Part shown: in pieces, positions 29,913 to 42,257 of the stretch
Layout of the letters: each line of letters opens with the position of its first letter
Position numbering within the stretch: the stretch's first letter is position 1
DNA from: Henricia sp. BOLD:AAB3569
Lineage: Eukaryota; Echinodermata; Asteroidea; Spinulosida; Echinasteridae
Reading direction: 5' to 3'
Length of the DNA: 64,000 nucleotides
NCBI GenBank assembly: GCA_037783545.1
Contig: JBBELK010000821.1
Span: forward strand, 558,001 to 622,000
Translations under genes and position numbers: made by a program
The notes under the pieces: generated by a model
Told to the model about the DNA's origin: nothing
The model's input: the letters and a program-made list of their open reading frames with translations, nothing else
Databases searched by the model: none

Positions 29913-30867
29913 AAAAGTTTTACATATTGTTTTCAGTCAAGGTGGGAAAGACCACAAATTCCCAATTGAGGCCAAGTGGGGATTTTCAGTTTTTTAACTT
30001 CACTCCTTCCAAAAAAAAGTGACATGGGTGAAAGTATTCCTGTGTTTTTATTATGTGTTGGCTCGTGTATACTGTCAATATGGCCCAAATACTAGGATTA
30101 AATTTTTTGTTTGTTTAATGTTGGAACTGTCTGGCAGATAATTGAGAGAAGCCATCATTAATTTACAAACTTCCTTTAAAAGTTTTCCATTTTGGGAACA
30201 ACACACCGTTTCATTAATAATTACTTTATTTACAAATTTATTTTCATGTCCACTTTAAAGTCCTTCCAGTTGCTTTTTCACCTAATGTGAAATGGCTCTA
30301 CAAAACCTTGTTATACCAGTCATGTATATGTACTTCAAAATGTCTCGAAGAACAACTTGTATGGGCTTGTAAACCAGCCTACAGACCACATATTATGCAC
30401 TATTGCATTAAACTTCATATATCGACTTTCACAACTGGATTTGTTCAAGATATAATTAATTGAAGGCCACCATTTGTTTGTGTAAAGGCGAGCCACTGGC
30501 TGTGGCTTTCCAGCCTGAAGTAAACATATCTCGAGCCGCCTGAAGCGGTGCGCCGTGCCGTAGTGAAAAAGTTTACTGTTGAAACACTTGGTAACTTCCA
30601 ATATTCAATACTTAATTATGTTGAACAAAAAAAAAAAAAACAATAATTGTTCTTAAAAACATACAACAGCGGTTGCTATTGCACAGATTAAAATATTTGT
30701 ATTACATGATGTACATACCTTATCCACAAATAATTTATATATTCTGTAATTTCACAAAATCACAAATGTTGAGTTGTTACAATGGAGAAACAAGACAATT
30801 CTGGTAACTAATGCTGCTCCACCCCTTAGGTGGGGATTTTGCTGTACAAACTTGTAGAAGATGTCCT

Positions 30868-30980
30868 GGGATCAATTTCACAAAAGTTGAGACGAGTTCA
30901 ATGCATCCTAATTCCCATCCCAAGATAAGAGGACTAACGCTTCCTAAGACACGTCTTGGCGCTTTGTGAAATTGGCCCCT
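30868..30980. mobile_element. Small MITE, family 'TTTCACAAA', copy 3
   Basis: Starts GGGATCAATTTCACAAAAGT and ends CTTTGTGAAATTGGCCCC, the best-preserved ends of the three copies. About 113 bp. Confidence 0.75.
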
Positions 30981-31251
30981 GTCCAGATTTATATGTACAT
31001 GGTCATAGAGCTGCTTAAAACAGCTTTTTTCTCTTAACCGAGCTATTTCATAGAAATCGTTAAAGGTAAGCAACTGAAAATGTGCCTTGACTGCAGAGCC
31101 AAACTCAGTGACGCAACAATAGCCGTTTCCACGCCGCAAACATGAAATATAGCTCAACTAGGTCGCTACAGTAAGCACGCTGTTACTTCTTGCGCTTAAG
31201 CAGCTCTATGAAATGGGGCCCTGGGCACAGGATTTGCCCAAGTAGATGTCC

Positions 31252-31257
31252 TTTATT
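31252..31257 (-). terminator. AATAAA overlapping the TRAPPC10 stop codon
   Basis: The TRAPPC10 reading frame ends CAA TAA AGG, so the stop codon lies inside a minus-strand AATAAA. It is a canonical poly(A) signal sequence, but I cannot tell whether it is used; use would give an almost absent 3' UTR. Confidence 0.4.
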
Positions 31258-34200
31258 GAACAGCCACATCAACCACAGCCATATCAGATTCGGGTAGGAC
31301 TCTAACCTGGGTGGCTAAACTACGATAGTAAACCTGACCGGCTGCAAATTGAACCAGGGACGCAGCGGGCGCTGATCGGTCTTGAACGACTGGCTCTGAT
31401 TGGCCATTGGTGTTTAGCGCAGTGGGACTGTCGACTTCATTGGTAGATGTGTCGGTGTCGGGGATGTTGCTGCCCTCGCTTGGGGGGTTCAGGACAACTT
31501 GTGTGATCGGTTGAGATCCTGGGGAAAAAGGGTTATGCAAAGAAAGCTTTGAATAGCGACACTTTTGTAACTCGTATGTCCCAATCTATTGTTCCTACAT
31601 TGTCACTCCTTATAATACAAGGTTCCTGTTATAGCAAGGTAATTATAACAGTCCCAAGGACCATCTAAAGTTGTCGACATTTTCACAGTTCTACACCCCC
31701 CTCGAGACACCCTCCCCTAAAATACTACTCAACATTTGTTGTCACTACTATGAAATGTCAACATTTTACACTGCATGTAATTAAAGTGCTACGCGGCCCT
31801 TGACTGATCCCCCGCCCCTTTCTACGGTCCCTAACGAAATAATCATGACATGTCTGGTACCTGATGTTATCTCCTCTGACCCCATGATGTATTTGCTGAG
31901 TTTAACCTTTGGCACCGGCAGGAAACCCGCCAACAGGGGCATGACTTCTAATGAAACGTTGACGCCCTCCTTGTCTGTTGCCATGGTAACGACCCCTTGG
32001 CTCCGCCCACACACTGCCCACATGTGCTTATCAGCCATCACATGGTACATGAGTGACAGGTCATTCAGGTCTGTGATTGGACGATGGCCATCAATGACTG
32101 ATTTGATGTGTAGCTGAAGGTTGCAGAGGGTTCCAGCTCGACAGAACTCGTCACTAGAGGGCGGTGTGACTGTTGAGCTGACCATGTACTTGGTCTGACA
32201 AAAACAAGAATTAAAAAGGTTCTCTCACTTCGACGTTTATTTAGTACTTTAAACATGTATAACTAGATAACCCAAATGTTCCTTCATAGCATGTCTGTAA
32301 TTAGTGCTTTAGAGGAGTGTGTTCAGATCATATTTTTTGAACCCCAACATTTTTTTCCCATGGGTGTTGAGATTTTAGCAACATATGTGTCCTATTTTTC
32401 TCATTCTGAAATTTCCCCTTCTCAATCCGTATATTTTCAGGGATATCATAAGAAAACACATGTTTTGTAAAATAATTTATCTGGTTCCATAAAGCAGTGC
32501 AGTAATTACACCAACCTTTTTGCTTCCACATCCAAATTGGAGATTGCAAATTATCTGTTTTCTTCCCATGGATAGTATTTTGGGGAGGTATTTTATATGA
32601 TTCTTAGGTTCAATTATTGCTTTAATCCCACCTGGTAATCTCGTAGTGTGAATGTATGGCTGAGTTGCTGTGGTTTTCCCTCTTCTGTCTGGTCATTTGT
32701 TTCTTGGTCCGTCTCCCCCACTGCTGTGTAGGTTAATTCAAATCTCAGTGCTGACTCGTCGACCACTTTATCACCATGAAGAAACCAAACGTAGGACATT
32801 GTTTGGCCGGCACAGAGTTTCTGAAAATTACAAAGTATGAACAATGAAATGTAGATGTAGTTGTCGTATCTTGTTTGAATTTTTTAATGTAAATATACGA
32901 TTGTGAAGTTGCCGTAAAATCTCGTTAAGTCTTGTTTACTGTATTTAATTTAAATATATACTTTTCTTGTCTTTATGAGTTTGCAGGGCCTTAATGGAAA
33001 CCAGTTCTAGTTAACTCTCTGAGTAAATAAATGGAATAAGTAAAGGGGACATAAACTAATCCAAGTATCCATCATAACCAGTACGACACTGCACGTACTG
33101 GTTACTCAAAGCACTCAATGGTTGAGGTTTACTACATGCACATGTGTTGAATGCTATGTCGTCTTAATAATCTAGTACATTGTTTTAGCCAGAACAACAA
33201 AAATACCCTACACGAACGCAAGTTTTAGCGTTTAGACTCATTTTGAACAAACTTACTGTCGTTACTACTTGACTTGACCCGACTTGACCAACATGCCTGA
33301 CCCGACTTGACCAACATGCCTGACTTGACTTGACCCGACTTGACCAACATGCCTGACTTGACTTGACTTGGTACTCAAGCAGAGGTAGACTCATTACAGC
33401 CATGTGTATAACATTCTAGTTTAGCTTTGAATGATTTCCGACTGTAAGCTTCACTTAAAATTAAAATTTAAGACATTTCCACTTTGTACAGTTTATTATC
33501 CATAAGGCATTAATTGCTTTCAAAAGACGTGAAATTTGTGCGTACCGAGTTTCCATTTTGATTGTTGACATCTTTTAGTTGAATAGGACCACCCGATGTT
33601 ACTTGTAGTTGTGGGGATGTTAACATGAACTGCATGCTGCAAATGTTTTCTATGGATATCTGCACCAATTTCCTGATGGTACAAAACAAACCTGAGAAGA
33701 TTAAGTGGGGAGGGAGGAGGAAGGAGGGGGAGGAGGGGGAAGGGAGGGGGTAAGGAGGCAGGGGGTAAGAGCCAAAGCGTACACCCGACGTTAACGGTTA
33801 TTGGTGGCGTCACAAATTTTACGTACAAGGGGGAGGGGGCTATAAGAAGTCTGCATTTCGTGCGTACGTACTTTATGGACGGCCCGTAATGAATGGGACA
33901 ATCTGAAGGCAATATCAATATACACTCAAATGTGAAAACATTACTGCAATAAATCCATTCCAAGGGTAATATTTTACCTCTTGCCTGCTGTGTGCAGACG
34001 GTGCTTGATGTGAAATGGTTGCTGGAAGGTCAATGTAGCTATAACAGTCTCGGACCACGGACACCAGATGGTCATCTGCAAGGACAGACCGTACAATTAA
34101 AAAAAACTCCAAAATATATGGGTGTACATGTATTGACATTGAGCAGCAGTCAGCTCAGTGGTTGAGTTGGAGGGAAATAAGAGATTGTGGGTGCGCAGTG

Positions 34201-37200
34201 CCAAGTTGACACGCTCCATTGCATCACCTTGATTCGAACCCACAACATGTAGACAAAAAAGTTCTGTGTACAAAGTACCATACTGCTTGGTCACAGTACA
34301 GTAAAGTTAAAAGTTGTTACTCTGTTTTAATACTGTTTCCTGTTTTGGGCAATCTGTAATCTTACTTTCTGTTCCGTCAGCTCTTCTTCCTCTAAATCCT
34401 CGTTTTCCATACCAACATCAATTAGTGATGTCATCACATTCATGCCTAGTTCCTTGGTCTGGAATGTAGGGATATCGGGCAACGTGACCGTAGCACCACC
34501 TTCTTCCATCTTGACACTGTATCCATCCACCTCATCAGAAGGTAGGGCATGTAGACGACCAAGGGTTTGAATGGAGAGTGTGTCCTGAGGACGTATGGCG
34601 AAGTAGCCTGTGGATATGGTCATGGTAACCTGCTGCGGGATACCAGCTAGCAGGATGGACCCTGGTTGATAAAAGGATTATAGCAAAGTTTTAGTGACTT
34701 AGTCTCAAATTGTGTGAATGCTCGTCGAGAAATGTTTGACGTCAGATTTACGATAGATTTGCCTTTGCTTTCGCACAAATTATGAACCGGCATTTACTTA
34801 AGCAGAAAAATGGACACCACAGAGAGACCGAGTACCGTTTGTTGGAGTAACAGTCAGTGTTGGGTCTGGGCTGGACACTTCTATGGCCACAACTGGCTGT
34901 ACGCTGGGCAGTAGGAACTCAATTCCTCCAAACTTGACCAAGAGCTGTTTGATGGTGTATATACCATTATCCGGTGCCTAAAAGATTAAGGTTTAAGAAT
35001 GTGTTGAGATATACTTAATAAGTTAGGGATATTGGTAGGTTGTACAATTTTGATTTTTTTTTCTTCAAGTGACTGTTTTCACCTATTTCTGTAACAAGGT
35101 GTGTCTGTCATGCATATATATACAATTGTCTAATCATATACAAAATCATTCAAGTGGAATGCATACCCTTAATAAAATATCTGTGTACACCTCACAATAT
35201 CCCTAACTTATTGTGAGTAGTGTATCTCTTATTTAAAGAACATGTACTTCAGATGTCTCTGCTCATTTGAGCATGTGAACTATGAGCCAGTTTATAATTA
35301 CATGTACCTTAAACCTGAATGAGAGAACATTCTCTCCGGGTTTCAACTCCATATTGTCCAACCCGAGTTGGCGACTCCATTCTTCTTTTTGTAAGATTTC
35401 CAGTGATTTTCCCAATGACGATGAACTATCCTCGCGTCTTAAGACCGTTGTGATATTCTTACAGACGATAATCGCTGAATCAATATACTTAGTTCCATTT
35501 TCAGTCTTGTAACGAAATTCCTGTTCCAGCTCTGTGCTAATCATTTGCTGGTTACCAGTTAAGAAAGATCTCAAGTAGCTATCTGTCACTGGTCCCCATT
35601 GGTCCATGGTTGGAGACAGGCTTTTAAAGCTGCTCTGTGATTGGCTCTTGGGAAGTGTCAACTGATTTGATTGGTCATCGGATTCCTGGTTCTCATGATG
35701 CAGAAACAAGCTGATTTTGTTGGCGGTGATTGAATCAGGGAATTTGCTGTGAATGTGTAGGCTAACTGTACCCTCCTCATTCTTGCCGAGTTTGCCTTCT
35801 TTTGGTTGGAGTTCAACGTCGGTCAGATGAGCAACGGAGTAAAATGGCACCAGAGCTGCTTTTACTGGAAAGAGACAAATCAAAACTAGTGGATTATGCT
35901 GTGTAACACTACAATAATTTCATGAAAGTGAAGATGATACAGAACTGACGTGTACAGGTTAATGTTTCATCTGTCGTGCTGTGTGTAGGTGCACTGTTTC
36001 TCATGCAATTGTATTTTTTAACCGTCAAATTTCTTTTTTTAATGCATAGTGTTAAGGTATAAAAAATAAGGTACTTGCATTGCTTACATGACTGTTCAGA
36101 GTCACTGGACCTTCCAGGTACATCGTTAAGGTCCTCAGCGAGGGCCAGGATCTCCTTGAAGTAGTCTTGTCTTTCCTGTGCATCTACTGAGCTGTCTGCG
36201 GCTAGCAGGCAGCATGTCTTAAGATACGTGATGATTCTCAAGATAAGGAATCTAAATTTTGTTTCTTGCAACTTATCAAAGCCATGTGTGCAACTTTTTT
36301 AATCTATTTAACGGGTTTACGGAACGTTAATTCACAGCCTGTAGGCTGAATTGCATGAAGCTTAACACCGAGATACAGGTGGGTAGCGCCATTGGCAGCC
36401 AACGGCAAGAGACACCGGAGAATCCCCTTACTCTTTAAAAAAAGGAGCTCTGGGATCTTTTAAGTGCGTTACACAACACTGCACCAACGGTTTTACATCC
36501 CTTCTGAAGGATGGAGCAGTTGTGGTTAAGTGCCATGCATCTTATTTTAAATGAGAACCTACTTCTGAGGAACATTTAACTGTTATTAAATAAATAAACT
36601 ATGTTAATAATAGCTGAATGGTATGTACATAGCCAGTGCATAATTCAAGGATATTTGTGTTTGTTTCCAAGTTGTTTCTGGCACTGTGCAATCTCTCTGC
36701 GTGTATCAGTCACCAGCAAGCTCCAACCTTCCTTCTCATAGATTCGCACAGCATCAATCAGAAATGTCTCCGCTTTGGTCCATTCCTTCTTTTTCCTGTA
36801 AAGATAAATGCAAAATTGCTATTAGTGTGTCCCTAGGCAAGGTGCTTTATCTCAATTGCCTTATCTATCCAAGCAATATAGAGTCTTTGCACGAGTGACC
36901 ATGACATGCATCGTGCATGAGTAGGCCAGTGCAAAGGGCCTATAAACCATGTCTTGCTCAGCTGGTCTTATACCAGTTTGAACCCCACCCTTTAAAACAA
37001 AGAAAAAGTTGAATACTAACATGTAGAAGGTAGCAAGGTCTTTTCCGATGAGTCGTGCTGACCGCATTCGTGTAATGTGCTTGAAGGTCCCCATTGCCAG
37101 TTCAGATAATTCCTGTGAGATCAAATATATTTACAAGAAGAAATGGTCAGTTTTGGGCAACTCACAAAAACATGTTTTTAAGCTAAAATGATGCAACATA

Positions 37201-40200
37201 TATGGCAAGACTAACTTATGGCAAAGGGGAGGGCACAACACAACACAACACTTTGGAGGTTCACTAATTTGAGGGCTCAAGGAGAGCAGAACACTTTTGG
37301 GAGGGGAGGGGGGAGAAAGGGGGTATCGAGGGAAGGGGTAGCGAGGTAGGGGGGGAATCAAGGGGTTAGCTTGAATACTCTTGCACATCAATGCATCTTA
37401 ACATCAGAATGTTGGTCAAGATTGCTCTCGTTTTGGGCAATTTATTATTTCTTTAATGTAGTAAGTTAATAAGTAGTGAGTTCTGTTTTGTAAATTTGAC
37501 TTGTCATCATTGCTGTAGTTCAGTCTTACCAAGTAGTGTTTCTGGAAAGCCTCTGAGGAGCTGAGCGCTTCTCTAAGTTTCTGATTGGGACTGTTTTCAC
37601 TGATGCTCGCTTCTTGTGACTGTCCCATGCCGCTCAGTAGACCAACTACTAACTGGAGTTGATCCGAGTCGGAGTTTGCATCGGGAAATAGACCACATAA
37701 CTCACCGAGCTCTCGAAGCTAGAAAAACACATCACAGGGGAAACTCCGTTATACACATTGTACACAATAAGAGGAATTGTTTTCACTGCTTCGTGTGACT
37801 GTCCCTAACCCATGTCTCCAGAGGGTACTGAGTATAAGAACATCGCAACACGTTCACACTAAGAACCTTGATTTAATAAGAGCACTGTTTAAATACAACA
37901 TTCTGCTAAGAACAAGGAAAATTTTAGGTCTAGGTACCAATCCCTTGTTCTACATTGTTTTTATTGCTGATAAGACAAGGTTCCTGTTTAACCCTTTAGT
38001 ACATTGGGGGCAGGGAGGGGGGGGGGGGGGGGGGGGGGGGGCCAACTGCCCAAAACAATAGAGTTCCAAAACAATCTGTGCATCAAAGGGTTAATGAGGT
38101 AATGTATTTAACATGTATTGTTTAATGTCTCTCATGAATGCCCACACAAAATCACCCAAGGGGATTCCCCGGTGTCTCTGGCCATTTTTAATTCATCGTC
38201 TTCTCCTCATGGGTTTCCTCACGCTTGCGAGTGACAGTGCAATGGGCGCTTTTGAGGAATCCTTGGTTTCAGTACAAGAAAGAAGTAATAGTACTCCATA
38301 AGAGGACTATACACTTGAAGACGAATTTATAATCTTTTTGGGGAGACGCAAGTAACTACTCTTAATTCATTGGGTGTGTGTATATGATATTGATTTCAAT
38401 AAATTAATATAGGTTATTTAGAATAAACAAACGCTTATCTGCTTTCTCATGTGTGGTCAGAGATGAAATAAATGCTGAAATCTATTTCATCCCAAAGAAA
38501 TAATTTCATTGGGATTATATTTTGTAATCTTCATATGAAACTAACCTTTGTCTGTGCATAAACCCACAGGCTAGCCGTGTAATGAGAATAATTCTCAACA
38601 TTGGTCGAGTCGGTGTATGTACCACATGAATGAAGGACTTCTTGGCAACTTAAAAACACCCAACATGCCATGCTGCCTGTTGGCATGGAAACCTGTCAAG
38701 ACAGAAACGTTCATGATAACTGTAATAAGGAAAACACTAATAAAAAGTACCAACTAAAATCATAACTCTAGAGAAAATTACTTTTCAAGCAGTCAAGTAA
38801 AAATCACAGATCCAGAAAAACACTTTCCAACTAAGTTTATTCTCTGGTTTTCATTTTAGGCTAAACTCCCCCCACGCCACGTTATCTCCTGGCAACGTAT
38901 GTAAAATTTACACACGTTAACATGTAAAAGTTGAGTGTGAATCGACATACCTCCAGCATCTTTAATTCTTGCACACAGTTATGCAAGAATGACTGTGCAC
39001 GAAGCGCCACCTCCCACGGACGCTTTAACACAAACAACAGCAACGTACACTGCCGGGCAAAGAGATAATTGCGCAGGTCTAGTAGCGCTACTTGGCCCTT
39101 CTCTAGAGCGATGCATTTACTGGCGATGACGCTTGGGGAGAGACTGAGTCCGTCCCAGCAGACGCACGGTGCAGCAATCGTGGACAGCCAGGAGGGATTG
39201 TCTGTGGGGGGCCAAGCAATATTATAATTTTAGACTACTAAAGTGTGACGTCAGTTGCCAGGGTTAATGGGTCTAAACATCCGCTGGTAATCTGAAATGT
39301 CCATTGCTAAAGCACAGGGAAACAGTTCACTAGTTTTTGTGTAGACCCAGTAACATTGGCAACACAAAGGGTGACGTTTTCATTTTAGTACTCTATATGG
39401 ATATTTATATAGAGCACATATATCACATACACCATGACACTTCACAATATTACCCCTTGTCATTGGGCTCTCAATGGCATTCCTTAATTCAACCGTCTCA
39501 GCTTCCTAGAGAGCATGCAGCCCCAGCAGCCTGTTAGGCACTCATGAGCTAATCAGCCACACAATGCCTTCACTACCCTCACAGTACCCATTTACTCCTG
39601 GGTAGATGATGAACTGTAAAAACAATGCATCCAGCTCGTCATATTGAACTAATGCAGAACCGCTCTACATGTGTAACAAATGTATGCAAGCTCTACTTGT
39701 TAACAGTGAGTGCTATATGGTTAATACGAGCCACTGTACCTCCTGCGTGGGTATTGATGATAAACTGCGAAAACAATGCATCCAACTCGTCATATTGAAC
39801 TAATGCTTCCTCGTTTTGTTGCAGCAGCTGGAATGCAAATGCTAGTTCCTCCTGTTGGGAGATAGACACAGAATAATATACAGGTTAATACATAATTACA
39901 TATGTGTAAACCTGCTGTCATGGCAGATGTATACACCATGTATACACCTAAGGGTGATTCACAATGGGCATTGTGTTTAAATTTGGGAAAGAGTTACATG
40001 GAGTGAATTCGGAGTACAATACAACTTGGGCGACAAGTGTTTTCAGTGCATTTCACTCAATTTCCTCCACGCTGCTTTTCTTGAAGCAACGTGCACCAAA
40101 AATGCTGTGTGAATCCAACCTAAGCTTTTTGTTCAGACTTAGATTTGGGACAACAATGAATTCTCTGAATCGCCCAATCTAACAATGGGATAACCCAAGC

Positions 40201-42225
40201 CTACTACAAACTGTTATGAGTACTCACCTGAAGCAGAAAGTATCTGCAGAATTCCCAGCCCTTTTCAGTTCTCCGTTCCCTCTCTGCTCTGACAAACTCC
40301 TCAAATCGATTGAGAAGGCGACTGTAAGCTCCTAGTAAGAGGTATCTCAGTCGTTGTATGAAGACTTGCCACGATTCCAAGGAACGATTTGTTGGCACTG
40401 GGTTATTGGGTTCATTCAGAACAATCACCCTGTGCATTCAACATGAAGGATATAAAACAGGTATCATGAAATTTAAATCATACAAGTTTTCACTGAAACT
40501 CGACCCTTTTACACAACTTCACGGAGTGAAAATGTTCACTACCTCGTACTGCTCAAAGTGAATAGTACTGCGGATTATTATTATTATTATTATTATTTCT
40601 TTCTGGTATTCATACCAAGGATTCCTCTAAAGTGGCCATTGCACTGTCACTCGCAAGCGTGAGGAAACCCATGAAGAATTAGAAATTAGAAGTGGCCAGA
40701 GACACCGGGGAATCCCCTTGCTGTTCACGAAAGAATGCTCTGGGATCTTAAAGTGCATTACCGTTACCTAACACACTGGACCAGCGGCTTTACATCCCTT
40801 CCGAAGTGTGTAAACAAATTTTTTGAGAGAGAGATGATCAACTGGCCATATGAATGTATGAAGTTAGAGGTGGCCAGATAATAATACAATTTTTGAGTTA
40901 AATTTTACATGACAAATAGAGTTTTAGGAGTCAAACATTTTGATTCATGGATCTGCTTGTGTGTGTTATTATCTGTCTAATGAGAACAATAAACCAACTT
41001 AATTCCTTTTTATATTGAAAGGTGGTATTTGGACTACTTCCATAAGAAACAGTTTTGTTCATTTGTTTTCATCCATTACAGTTATTATTATTATTATTAC
41101 AGTTAGTGCTGTATATTTGTATTTTTGGTAAAATAAGTCCTAGACTGTGAAGCAGGTTTTACTGGGCACAAACCTGTCAGCTTGCTTGCTGCAGAAGTCA
41201 TTTTTGATCTTGTCTAGGACTGAAGTTCGAGGGAGTAGCTTCGTCTTACTCCCTCGTTTGGGATTGGTCGTTTCCACCAGGACAATCAGCCAATCAGGGA
41301 TGTTACGTTCCTTCAGGGTTTGTTGCCAAGTGGCGATATCGTCCTTAACGACCAATTTGTATGCATCTGCATCCTGGAAAAAAGAGCAGAAATGAAACAA
41401 GAAAAGCATGTAACACGAAATGATTTTTGTTGGGACCTACACACTACATAAACCCTGTGACCCGAATCCTCGTGTCGTCTGGTACAAGAACAGGATTTCC
41501 TTCTTCAAGCTTATTTTGCAATCTTAGATTTTACCAAGACAATATGCATCCTTCCCTTCTCTTTTTAAAACCGAGGATGTTTTTGTTCTCTCTTTTTTTT
41601 TAAAACAAAATTTCTTTTAAATTTTGTTTGCAGATTCTGACAGGGATTGTAGTATATTTAAGGCAACTGTAATTTCCCAATTATCGAAAAAACAAAACAT
41701 GATCTTGTGGCTGACCCACACCAACAAAATCCAAGATTTATTGCGCTGGTTTTTGTCAGTTAGGGCCATTACAATCTCGAGACATCTGTCAAGACATTAT
41801 GTAATGTTAAGCAAAGTCTATACTCACTGCACAATCGGTCAAGTAGATATGAAGACATGGCTTTCTGAAGAGCGTGCGGTCATTCTCCCGAGCTAGGTGC
41901 TCAACGTTGAAAGGTTGGAATGTAACGTCCAGGCGAATAAATTTGGGTGCACGGCTGTATGATCTAGAGATACAACACACACGACATTATGGGCTAGTCC
42001 AAAACAAGCAGCGGCGTAACTAGGGTAAGACATCTGAGGGGCACCTAGGGGGTGCACACATTTTTCCAGGGGTGGCACTATTCCTCTAAAATGTTGTAAA
42101 ATTTTGAAAAATACCCATTTACGAATTTCAAAAGGGGGGGGTGGGAATTAGGGGGAGGGGGGGTGGGGGAATGGGGGGGAATTGGGGAGGGGGATTGGGG
42201 GGGGAGGGGGGCACGGACCTCAGCT

Positions 42226-42257
<32 letters not shown>

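Larger units (their letters stand above)
29531..31251. other. Convergent intergenic region SF3A3/TRAPPC10
   Basis: Both genes end into this 1.7-kb stretch. It holds two echoes of the last SF3A3 exon (29645-29720, 29847-29912), a small MITE (30868-30980) and minus-strand AATAAA motifs near 30226. A plus-strand ATTAAA near 30093 is the only weak poly(A) candidate I see for SF3A3. No gene recognised. Confidence 0.6.

Noticed and set aside
36655..36690. Frameshift or truncation of TRAPPC10 at exon 11 (reading frame hits TGA)
   Set aside because: An AT-AC intron starting 4 bases before that stop restores frame and homology, so the gene looks intact.
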